DNA of 64,000 bases from Isoetes taiwanensis (GCA_021234155.1 JAJEKV010000017.1:6795253-6859252); one strand, 5' to 3'; shown: positions 37,256-46,048, numbered from the stretch's first letter. Translations and numbers: made by a program. The notes: a model not told the origin generated them from the letters alone.

Positions 37256-38591
37256 ATGGCACGCACCAAACAGACCGCTCGGGTTCCTCGACGAGGTGAA
37301 ACAGCCAGTGCCCAAGTACAGCAGATGCTTCGGGAGCAACTTCTCGCAGGAGGAGGCCAGCCTTCATCAGACGAGAAAACCACTTCAGAGGAGCGGCACG
37401 AGCAAGGATCCCAGCAGGGATCACAAGAAAAGCTGGCCGACACCATCGACCGGGAGTTAGACGAAGGAGCAGAGGTGCAATCGGAGGGCTCAACGGAAGT
37501 ACTCGAGGAAATTGAAGAGGACGACGAAATTCAACGAGTCTTCAAGCAGATGGAGAAGGAGAAACAAGAAAGGGCAGCACGAGAGCAGGCGGCCAAAGCA
37601 CAGGAAGAGCAGAGGGAGCCCACCCCCGAGCCGACTGATGAAGAGCAGCTCGAGGCCTGGATCCGAATGCACGAGCCGAAGGAACGGCGCCGCGAGAAGA
37701 AAAAGGCAGAGAAGAAGAGGAAGAGAGAAGAAAAGGAGGCCAAGGAGGCGGAAGAAAAGAAGAAACGCAAGGGCAAAGGCGTGGAGGAGCCCAAGAGGAG
37801 GGTGAAGAAGACCCCGAACGTGAAGGTCGTCATCAACGAACGGCCAGCCGACCATCCCCCATCCTCCGATGACTCAGACGATGAAGATTTCAACCCTAAT
37901 CAAGAAGGAGGGAGCTCCTCCAAGCCCCCAGAGGAGGAGCGGACAGACCAGGAATAGGTAGAGCAGGATCAGCAGGTGCAGGTACCCCCGCCCTATCCAA
38001 CTTGGGAGAAAGATAAGGACCCCAAGAAGCCGCCCCGACCTGCCCGAGAATCATATGTGGTAGACCATATCAGGGTCTACCAGAAGAAGTTGAAGGCGCA
38101 CCAAGAATATATGAAGAAGTGGGAGGCTTACAACTCCTACTACCAGGCGAACAAGGTCACCTACGTCGCGGGTGGACGGCCGTCGAAGAAGCAGACTCTC
38201 ACCGCCCCCTGAGAAGCCCATTCCCCCAAAGAAGCCAAAGGCAAGGAAAGCCAATTCGAAACTGTCACAAGCAATCCGGGAGATCATACACTTCCAGAGA
38301 GGCTATGGCTTTCTAATTCCCCGTGCACCATTCGCCAGGCCCGTGAAGGAAGTCGTGCAAGAATTCGACTCCGGCATGAGAGTAACAGGCGAGATGCTGC
38401 TAGCCTTACAAGAAGCAGCCGAGCAGAAGCTGGTGCAGCATTTTGAGGACTCAACGGCATGCACGGTACACGCCAAGAGGGTAACTTTGATGAAGAAAGA
38501 CATGCACCTGGCCAGTCACATTAAAGGGGACCTCATTAATTTTGTAAATAATAAATTTTGTGAATACAAAGTTGTTTTGAGTAAATTATAA
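37256..38591 (+). CDS. Retrotransposon-borne histone H3/CENH3-like protein with giant N-terminal tail
   Basis: The ATG at 37256 begins MARTKQTAR, identical to histone H3 through Arg8. About 225 residues follow, rich in E, K and R, with a long charged helix-like block (KERRREKKKAEKKRKREE), an NLS-like cluster and an acidic SSDDSDDEDF patch. An in-frame TAG (37955-37957) follows DQE; the frame then continues to TGA at 38210. In the +1 frame, 38271-38532 encodes a full H3-type histone fold: helix N AIREIIHFQ, LIPRAPFARPVKEVVQEF (38313-38366), ALQEAAE, FEDSTAC, HAKRVTLMKKDMHLA. By eye about 40 of 87 positions equal canonical H3. LIPxAPF and ALQEAAE are CENH3-like, while loop 1 has canonical H3 length. 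Predicted nuclear, chromatin-associated. One stop codon and one shift must be bypassed, so this copy may be a pseudogene. Confidence 0.85.
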
Positions 38592-38678
38592 GTGTATAAT
38601 TGTTGTTAATTAGGTTGAATTAGCAATAATTGCCTTTTGTTTTAGTCAAATCAGACATTTTAAGGTCAAGTAGTGAGG

Positions 38679-38747
38679 AATGTCTCACGGTATGTGCCAG
38701 GACCCCAACCTAAACTTTAGGTCGGCCTCCCAGCACACACCGTGAGT
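38679..38747 (+). repeat. Conserved palindrome copy 3
   Basis: Aatgtctcacggtatgtgcc ... cctaaactttagg ... agcacacaccgtgagt, the cleanest copy. Arms CTCACGGTATGTGC and GCACACACCGTGAG pair almost completely. Confidence 0.85.
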
Positions 38748-38881
38748 CTTTCACACCCAAACTAGTCCCAAACATCTCCAAATCGGCCAAGTAAGGGGTC
38801 AATCTTGCATATCTCGGCGAGATCATCATGTTTTGACCCTTAGTTCATCTTGTTTAGATAAGTCTTGACCAAATTGGGCCA

Positions 38882-38950
38882 AATGTCTCACGGTATGCGC
38901 TAGGACTTCAACCTAAACTTTAGGTTGGCCTTCCAGCGCATATCGTGAGT
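38882..38950 (+). repeat. Conserved palindrome copy 4
   Basis: Aatgtctcacggtatgcgct ... cctaaactttagg ... agcgcatatcgtgagt. It lies about 203 bp after copy 3, the same spacing as copies 1-2, upstream of the second TATA/ORF module. Confidence 0.85.
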
Positions 38951-39144
38951 CCTTTCAGCATTTTCTCTATCATGCCACCTCTAATTGACCTCAAGTTTGT
39001 TGCAATAGGTTCATTAGATAGTCCTATTCATGCTCAAACCCTCAAATTAGCTTCTCAATCCCCATTTTGACCTCAAAATAAGTGAGATTTGCCCAACCCC
39101 AAGATTTTTCCAAGTCATCCAAAAATTAGGGTTTTCCCTTTGCC

Positions 39145-39150
39145 TATAAG
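39145..39150 (+). promoter_or_regulatory. TATA box of internal module 2
   Basis: TATAAG followed by taggcccccatttctcattt, resembling the module at 37147. The start codon of ORF 2 lies 120 bp downstream. Confidence 0.5.
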
Positions 39151-39264
39151 TAGGCCCCCATTTCTCATTTAGTATTCTACAGATTTGCTCCTGACTTTTA
39201 GGCAATCTTTCAGCTCCCTTAGGCGCTTCAACAGCTGTTTGTTAGTCCAATCCCCTCAAGATCC

Positions 39265-40803
39265 ATGGCAACTGCAGACTTCAGGCGATGGTACAGCGCC
39301 AGTGCCCATGTAGCTGAGGCTGATGTCAATTCCATTTTCCAAGCTTTCCAGAAAGAGATAGATGTCCAAGCCACTCTGCAGGCAACCCCAGCCTATATGG
39401 AAGTCATGACAGAGTTCCAAGCTAGGGTAGGACCGTCCTTAGTACAGCTCCCCCCTTGTACAGGATATTTTGTTCCTAGGCAATCCCTCCAAGCAGCATT
39501 GGGTGATGTCCCCAACATTGCAAAATATCTGACCAATAAAGCTGCTAGGTTGCCAGACTACATGGTCTTGACCGTTAATAGGACCAAGTATTTCTCCTAC
39601 ACCGCTGCCCTAGCCATCTTTCTTTCTCACCGTGCCTAGAACCCAATCGGGGAAACCTCTATTCCTGCCATGGACATAGACCCCTTAGCCTCTTCAGCGG
39701 AAAGTCAGCTCCTGTTGCAGTATCAAGCGGAGCAAGAAGGAAGAGCCGAAGAGGAAGCGATCGACTCAGATGACGAAGACTACGTCGAGCTCGACCCAGA
39801 ACAAGAGCGGCAACTAGCGGAAGCGAGGGAGATACCAATTTTTGAGCGGGGACCAGACCCTGGGGATCGCTCCCAGCCGGGCTAGGTATCACAAGCCTAG
39901 CCCCCATCATCATCAACGGCCAGGAGTACTTGCTCACGAAAGTGACATCCGGGAATCTCCCGAATCAGAGCCGAGGAGTACCGAGGCCAGCGAAGTTCTT
40001 TGTAACCTCAAGGCAACAATCGGACATAGATGACTTCATCGACCGGGAGGCTTCTGACTTCCCAATCCAGGTAAGAGAAGCCGACACCTACACCGGATAG
40101 TCGACTTCAGATATCCAGGCGTACAGAAGCATCCGACAAATGATGGAAGCTCGGGATCTGCCATCTGAAGAAGAATTCTACGCCATCCAAGAACGGATGG
40201 GGATCCATGGCAAGACCACGAACATTTTGATGCCGAGTTCTTGACACCACTCCCCGAGAGAAGAGGCTTAAATCGACCTGAAGAATCACATCGGCCGTCG
40301 GGGACTTGAGAAACTCCACGGATATATCGGCGTCGATGAATATGCGGGGAAGACATAGAGCAGGGTGCGAAAGGGCAGCACGAATCAAGGCGGGGCGAGG
40401 GCGGTGTCGCTAAAGGTACTACCTTCCTCTCGATGGATGGGCGGAAGAATAAGCGGTCATACACCGCATAAGTTCAGCCCAAAGGCGAAGAAGAGTGTTC
40501 ATGCTCATCGCACTCTCGGGCTTTGGTAGGCATGCTCGACTGCTCCCAACAGTTGACCATGTCATCCTAGTCAAGAGAACGATGGCACTTGACATCTTCG
40601 ACTTCGCCATACCCTACCGACGGCAGGGAAGATTAGCAGTGACCGCGGCCTACACTTCCGACCGCAGAGTAGAAGACTTGGTGGCAGCCTTGCAGGGCGG
40701 GTCAGCAACGAATATCCTCAGGAACTTGGGACGCTCGGTAAGAACGGCCCAAGTTAAGAAGTTTCTTCAAAATAACCCATCCTACCGGCGATTTCAAGAA
40801 TAG
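39265..40803 (+). pseudogene. Extra ORF 2 of Ty3 element 2, unrecognised protein, decayed
   Basis: An ATG at 39265 opens MATADFRRWYSASAHV, a 124-codon segment containing TGYFVPRQS and FSYTAALAIFLSHRA, then an in-frame TAG (39637-39639). The same frame resumes with an acidic stretch, SDDEDYVELDPEQE. Near 39880 the coding frame changes to one reading GLGITSLAPIIINGQEYLL through FIDREASDFPIQ. That is interrupted by another in-frame TAG (40098-40100) before DIQAYRSIRQMMEARDLPSE. After further breaks a last open segment (about 40585-40803) has ALDIFDFAIPYRRQGR and NILRNLGRSVR. I recognise no domain. It shares its promoter-like upstream module with the histone-like ORF, so both may be accessory genes of the element. 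Confidence 0.5.
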
Positions 40804-40953
40804 TTAGACTCTTGATCCCGGAGGCATTGCACTAAAGCTATTATATATATAAATACATTTTGTTTTAAATGTCTTGTTGATGTATTCTGCTTCCACAACT
40901 ATATCAGCAAACACATATAATGCAATAAAACAAATGAAGCTAACCGTAAGGCT

Positions 40954-41907
40954 ATGATCTACTTGTGTATGCAGCTAGAGGTCCAGGAACAACTGAACAA
41001 GAGCGGCGAGTCCATAGAGATGAACAGACTCGGCGCAAAGACCCAAAAAGAAACCATCAGACAAGAATTCGGTCCCATGACTCTCGAAGAGGAGATGACG
41101 CAGATGAGATCGGACCTTCAAGAAATAAAGGCCTTTTTGGCAGCACAAGCAGGAGTTGGCCCAGATGACAACGTCCAGTTGCCGCAAGCACCACCTCAGA
41201 AGGCGGGAAAGGATAAGAAGAAGAGCAAGAGAAGGAGGTCCCCCAGCACGAAATCCTCCGACACAAGCTCAGATTCGGACTCTGATTCCGAGGAAGAGGT
41301 GGAACAGGTGCAGGACCGTAGAGATGGCAGACCCAAGGACACAAAGACCTCAGACTACCAGAAGAAAGTAGATTCGGCACTGAGTAACGTGTGGAAGGCA
41401 AGGAAGCTTGAACAGTTCTCAGGGGACAGTCGGTCAGGCATGGAGGCAGAGGCTTGGCTGGACGAGATGAGGGAATATGGGAATGCATACGGAATGAAGG
41501 ACAAAGACAAAGGCAGGGTGGCAACATCCAACCTCAAGGGCGCAGCTCGCATTTGGTGGAAGGGATACGCCAAAGCACATGGACTGAGCCGAGACAGCTA
41601 CAGGTTCAAGAAACTTTCAAAGGCATTCAAGTGCCACTATGTACCCAGAGAGCACAAATGCCAAATGATGCAGCAATTCCATCGACTACAGCAGGGCAAC
41701 AAGTCAGTGCAGAAATGCACAGAGGAGTTCATGACACTCAGGCTTTATGTGCCAAAGCTGAGCGAACACCACGCAGTGGAAGGGTATATAGAAGGATTGA
41801 ACAAAAAGATAAGAAAGCTGGTAAGAGCAATTAATCCTCGAACAGTAGCAGAAGCTGAATCGAAGGCCATCAGCCTGCAAGGTTCTGGCCCTCAGAACAG
41901 CGGGTAG
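40954..41907 (+). CDS. Ty3 gag (capsid region)
   Basis: The ATG at 40954 begins a 317-residue protein. The N-terminal part has a coiled-coil-like acidic segment and an SR/SD-rich stretch (KKSKRRRSPSTKSS). The retrotransposon gag domain covers residues about 150-300, with AEAWLDEMREYGNAYG, LKGAARIWWKGYAK and FMTLRLYVPKLSEHHAVEGYIEGL. Gag forms the virus-like particle. It ends at TAG 41905-41907, after which the same frame continues into the nucleocapsid, protease and RT. Gag-pol expression could therefore use stop readthrough, or the TAG may be a mutation. Confidence 0.88.
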   Translation: MIYLCMQLEVQEQLNKSGESIEMNRLGAKTQKETIRQEFGPMTLEEEMTQMRSDLQEIKAFLAAQAGVGPDDNVQLPQAPPQKAGKDKKKSKRRRSPSTKSSDTSSDSDSDSEEEVEQVQDRRDGRPKDTKTSDYQKKVDSALSNVWKARKLEQFSGDSRSGMEAEAWLDEMREYGNAYGMKDKDKGRVATSNLKGAARIWWKGYAKAHGLSRDSYRFKKLSKAFKCHYVPREHKCQMMQQFHRLQQGNKSVQKCTEEFMTLRLYVPKLSEHHAVEGYIEGLNKKIRKLVRAINPRTVAEAESKAISLQGSGPQNSG

Positions 41908-43513
41908 AAACAGCAGTACTATCAGGATAAGGGCAAAGCAGCGGGAAGTTATAGCCCTAGAACAGCTAGTCCAGGACTAGCAAAAGCTCTATACAGTGGC
42001 AATTATGGGAAGCAGCAGGAGAAGAAACAAGTTCCCTTCAAGGATAAGCAGGAAGGGTCAAACTATTCGAAAGCGGTGTGTTCCTTTCTACAAGCAATGC
42101 CTAAGGAGAAGAGGCAGGAGTGCATTGAGAAACAGCTTTGCTTCAGGTGCTTCCAACCAGGCCACAGAACAGCAAACTACCCTTTTGTCATGAGTGCGGC
42201 ATTAGCAGAGTTGGGTGGATGGGACACTCCCTCTGACGACGACGGCGGAGAAGCACGCGACTTCATTCAGGGTGAGTGTCACATTTTTGCTGCCATAGAT
42301 TCAGAACAAGCAGAGAACCAGTATCAGGTAATATCCACAGTAGGGAAGGCCAAGGCCAAGTCTTTCATAGTCCTGATAGATTCGGGGAGCACCCACAACT
42401 TTGCGTCCCCAAGAATGGTTGAGATGTTGAAGTTCAAGCCGTCAAAGCCAAGACCCGTGGTATTAGCAAGTGGGGCAGTGAGACATATGGCAGGCAAGAG
42501 GATAAACTTCGACATCGACTTGCCAGGGATCAACATTCAAATGGGGGCAGAAGTGATGAGCACCGGGAAGTATGATTTAATCATAGGAATGGAGTATCTT
42601 GGACCAGCAGGAGCCATCATTGATTGTGGGAAGCGGAAGGTGACCCTCACGACGCCCAACGACAAAATCATAGAAATTGCAGGTAAAGAAGTTGTTCCTA
42701 TCATGCCGTGTATGTCTAGTAAGCGGCTGCTCAAGTGCATAAAGAGCGAGCAGGTAGCCTATGTCTTCAAGCTTCAGATTGAAGAGCCCAAGTTAGAAGA
42801 AAGCAAGGAAGATAAGGTGCTCAGCAAGTTGCCAAAGCAGATAGCTAAGTTGATCAAGGAGTTCCACGATCTCTTTCCAGATGAGATCAAGCAGCTTCCT
42901 CCTTACAGGGGAGTTGAGTGCGAGATAGCACTCGAATCAGGTACGAAGCCGACGAGCAAAGCTCCGTACAGGATGACGACGCAAGAGCTGACCGAGTTGA
43001 AGAAGCAATTGCAGGAGTTGCTTGACCTAGGGTTCATTAGACCTAGCGTCTCACCATTTGGGGCACTCATTCTTTTTATGAAGAAGAAGGATGGCAACTT
43101 GAGAATGTGCATAGATTACAGGCAGTTGAACAAGCACACCATCAAGAATAAGTATGCACTCCCCAGATCGGACGACCTGATGGATCAGCTCCAAGGGGCG
43201 AAGCTTTTCTCCAAGATAGACGTAAGGTCAGGGTACCATCAGATCAGGATAAAGGAAGAAGACGTCCACAAAACAGTATTTAGGATCAGGTATGGGCATT
43301 ACGAGTTCACCTTAATGTCGTTTGGTTTGTCAAACGCCCCAACAACGTTCATGAAGCTCATGAACGACATCTTCAGGGAGTTCTTGGATACTTTTGTGAT
43401 AGTACTCTTTGATGATATTCTGGTGTACAGCAAATCCCTGGAAGAACATGTACAATACCTAAGGAAAGTGCTCGAGAAGCTAAGGAGGCACCAGTTGTAT
43501 GGGCAAAAGCACG
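41908..43513 (+). pseudogene. Ty3 pol: zinc knuckle, protease, partial reverse transcriptase
   Basis: It continues in the gag frame after the TAG. The knuckle [14 protein letters not shown] (about 42136-42180) lacks its last Cys; a Tyr codon stands there. The aspartic protease has [12 protein letters not shown] near 42376-42410 and IIGMEYLG near 42580. RT contains [57 protein letters not shown] and the catalytic FDDILVYS (near 43409-43432). Coding stops being RT-like after LYGQKHA (about 43513). RNase H, integrase and any chromodomain are gone. Confidence 0.92.
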
Positions 43514-43790
43514 CTGTGGTGTATCAAAAACGTGCATTTTGACGCCACATTTTGGCACCACCTTTGTGGTAGAATCGGGTGGTGCATACCGAAGCAGAGA
43601 TTGCGGGAGTGCGAATTAATGAGCGTCGGTTATTTTGAATTTTATGCCACGTCATTGTCCACCTTTTTGAATTAGCAAAGAATCACCTTTTCCTGTTTTT
43701 TGCGCTTCTTGCCGATTGAACCATCACCTCTTCCTCTCTTTTTTTTGCCGCTTCTTGCCGATTGAACCCTAATGGAGTCGAATTGAACGC
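43514..43790. other. Junction sequence next to truncated Ty3 element
   Basis: From tggtgtatcaaaaacg the sequence no longer matches pol. It is AT-rich and includes a direct duplication of cgcttcttgccgattgaacc. It may be the left end of the following DNA transposon, but I found no matching inverted terminal repeat on the right. Confidence 0.4.
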
Positions 43791-44448
43791 ATGCGTTACA
43801 CGATGAAATCTCTCCTCAAACAAGAGATTGTGCCCCACGAAGATCTAAAGAAGCTTTGGGGTGATAGAGTTCCAAATAAATCTGGCTACAGGTATTTTCC
43901 CCCAAATGTTTTGTTCAAACTGAAAAATTAAGGCATATGTTTTCTTGTACAGGTTGAAGAATCTGAGCAATGAACAAAACAAAGAGTTCATGCAAATTTA
44001 CAAAAGAATTACAGGGAAGCCACATACATGGGGTGGAATGGCTCCTGGAACCTCGGCAGTGGCTTATTATCTGCATATAAAGGGGAGGTCTATTAATTGG
44101 AAGAGCTTCTCGGATTATTATAAAACTCCCGATGAGAAAGCAGAGGCCAGTTCTTCTAAACCCAAGAGAAAGCATAGGCAAATCCAACCAGACGAGGAGG
44201 AAAATAGTAAAAGTGACAGGGATGATGAAGATGATAGGGAAAAAACCAAATCAGGTTCCTCTAGACCACACATTCAATCTGAACTCACAATCAAAACAGA
44301 AAAGCAGAGCAATGTTCTAAGACCAAAACATGCCATTGCAGGTATGTTCAATTATTAGTTGTGTTACAACAGAAAAAAATCTCAAGCTTGATCTAGATTG
44401 TTTCTATCAACACAGAAAAGGTAACATCAAATCCACTTCAAGAATCAG
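43791..44448 (+). CDS. Spliced hypothetical protein fragment (first three exons)
   Basis: Three exons join with consistent phases and good borders: 43791-43891 (ATG at 43791, donor GTATTT), 43953-44341 (acceptor TGTACAG, donor GTATGT) and 44416-44448 (acceptor CACAG, donor GTATGT). The product includes HEDLKKLWGDRVPNKSGYR, NKEFMQIYKRITGKPHTWGG and a basic/acidic tail with KPKRKHRQ that could act as an NLS. I do not recognise the family. The following intron would contain the CAC array. It may be a host gene or a transposon accessory gene. Confidence 0.45.
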
Positions 44449-44587
44449 GTATGTCTACTACCATTTTGCATCATGTTGGCTGTATTGTCATGTTGTGTCT
44501 CTATGATGCCATCTATGGGGCATTTCGTGCAATGGATGCCAGAATGATAGATGAGGTATGTGTGGTGGTGGTGAGTTGTTGGCATCC

Positions 44588-44994
44588 ACCATGTCCCACA
44601 CCACACCCCACGATCTCCCACCACTACACTCTACCATCTCCCACCGCCACACTCCCACACCACACACCACCACCACACTCCACCACCACCACCACACTCC
44701 TCCACCACCACCACACTCCACCACCACCACACCACACCACCAGACTCCACCATGTCCCACACCACAATCCACAACCACCACACTCCACCACAACCACACC
44801 ACACCCCACCACCACACCCCACACTCCACCACCACCACCACCCCACCACCACACCCCATCACCACACTCCACCATGTCCCACACCACACTCCACCACCAC
44901 CACACTCCACCACCACCACCACACACACCACCACCACCACCACCACCACCACCCCACCACCACCACACACACCACCACCACCACCACCACCACA
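44588..44994 (+). repeat. (CAC/CCA)-rich minisatellite array
   Basis: About 400 bp made of cactccaccaccaccac-type units, with catgtcccacaccac recurring several times. All six frames are open by composition only. It is the mirror orientation of the GTG array at 50998-51560. Confidence 0.92.
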
Positions 44995-45142
44995 GCGTGT
45001 TGTGTGGTGTGTACTGTGCAGCGTATGTTGTGTGGTGTGTGGTATGTGGTGGTGTGTAGAGACTACCTTGTGTTGTGTGGTGTGTGATTGTGGTTTTCCA
45101 TCAGTACGTGGCTTACTATGTTAGGAGGCTGACATATACGTA

Positions 45143-45640
45143 GTGTTTTGTTTTTGCGACTATGGCGGACTTGTGAAGGAATGGTTGGTCGCAACATCGC
45201 CTAGGTTTGATAGATGCAAGCAACGATTGCAAGCAAACGAGGATAGGAAAAATGATATCAAAAGAAAGATTGAGTTGATGGAGCATAAAGCATCGAAATT
45301 AGAGCTGATTTGCACGGATAGCAATCAATCATGACAAAGAACCGAAAAGCGGCGCAGAGGGTGTTAGGGTTGTAAGCGAACTAAAGGATGAAGAGCTAAA
45401 TGGTACGGTGTTGCCTGGGCTGAAACAATTAAATAAGGAATTAATGTAAACTGAAATTGAGATAAAGGCATGTGAAGACTTATCACTGGAGCTGCTACCT
45501 CGAATGCAAAGATTTGAGATTTTTTCTGAGCGTAGTGATCATGACACTCCTTTAGATCCTGCACTTCCAATGCTTCCTGAGGCAGAAGAAGAGGGTGATG
45601 AAGGTTGTCCATTTTGTGGACGTTATGCGAAATAGGAGGG
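45143..45640 (+). pseudogene. Coiled-coil and CxxC-containing coding remnant
   Basis: An open stretch with RCKQRLQANEDRKNDIKRK and ELMEHKASKLELIC suggests a coiled coil. A shift and stops follow, then LPGLKQLNKELM, LSLELLPRMQRFEIFSE and GCPFCGRYAK. It is probably a decayed continuation of the preceding spliced gene. The function is unknown. Confidence 0.35.
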
Positions 45641-45968
45641 TAAAATGTTGCGGTTGTGATAGCGTAATCTGATCCACCGATATCACATTCCATGTCTATC
45701 ACACCATCTGAGGTAAATATTATCATCTCTAACCCTCGTCTAAAGACTCTATTGATTTTGAATTTGTTTTGCAGACACTCTAGAACCTGCTGCAGCCCCA
45801 GTTGTGCCCACATTATGACTGAGACATGGCGTTTGGCTTTTGGTGTTTGAGTGGTACCACAAGAACCAATAGACACAAGTAAGTCCAAAGAGGGGTGAAA
45901 GCAAGGTTTGGGAAGTCTCGATGCTTGTACTCAGGTTTACTAACCCTGGCTTAGTCTCTTTCGTTTGT

Positions 45969-46048
45969 CCTGTTTGATGTATCTAATTTGCCCCCTAGGA
46001 TGAGGTCGCTCACTCATTTTAGGTGGCGAATTAGATACATCAAGCAGG
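45969..46048. repeat. Foldback hairpin A
   Basis: Cctgtttgatgtatctaatt...aattagatacatcaagcagg: two arms of about 35 nt pair across a short loop. Confidence 0.8.

Larger units (their letters stand above)
35067..43513 (+). mobile_element. Ty3 element 2 carrying a histone H3-like gene; 3' truncated
   Basis: Order: LTR (35067-36565), initiator-tRNA PBS (36567-36578), extra ORF 1 with a histone fold (37256-38591), extra ORF 2 (39265-40803), gag (40954-41907), and protease plus RT in the same frame (to about 43513). The sequence breaks off inside RT, so RNase H, integrase and the 3' LTR are missing. About 4.4 kb lie between PBS and gag where most Ty3 elements have a few hundred bases. No second LTR lies between the histone ORF and gag, which supports a single element. 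Because the 3' LTR is absent, however, a chance juxtaposition is not formally excluded. Confidence 0.8.

Noticed and set aside
37490-37893. Antisense ORFs opposite the histone-like gene
   Set aside because: Shadows of the K/E-rich codons (Leu/Phe/Ser-rich translation). The sense frame explains them.
37256-38591. Ordinary host H3 or CENH3 gene
   Set aside because: The tail insert of about 300 residues, the position between an LTR/PBS and gag, and the module shared with ORF 2 do not fit a standard host histone gene. It stays as the main alternative if genomic copies prove the link to the element false.
36768-38950. Conserved palindromes as histone mRNA 3' stem-loops
   Set aside because: They lie upstream of the ORFs, are much longer than the canonical 16-nt stem-loop and have a different sequence. 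Plants also use polyadenylated histone mRNAs.
44451-45124. Overlapping His/Thr/Pro-rich and Gly/Val-rich ORFs in the CAC array, and their counterparts at 50924-51604
   Set aside because: Low-complexity artefacts of the trinucleotide arrays, with matching ORFs on both strands.
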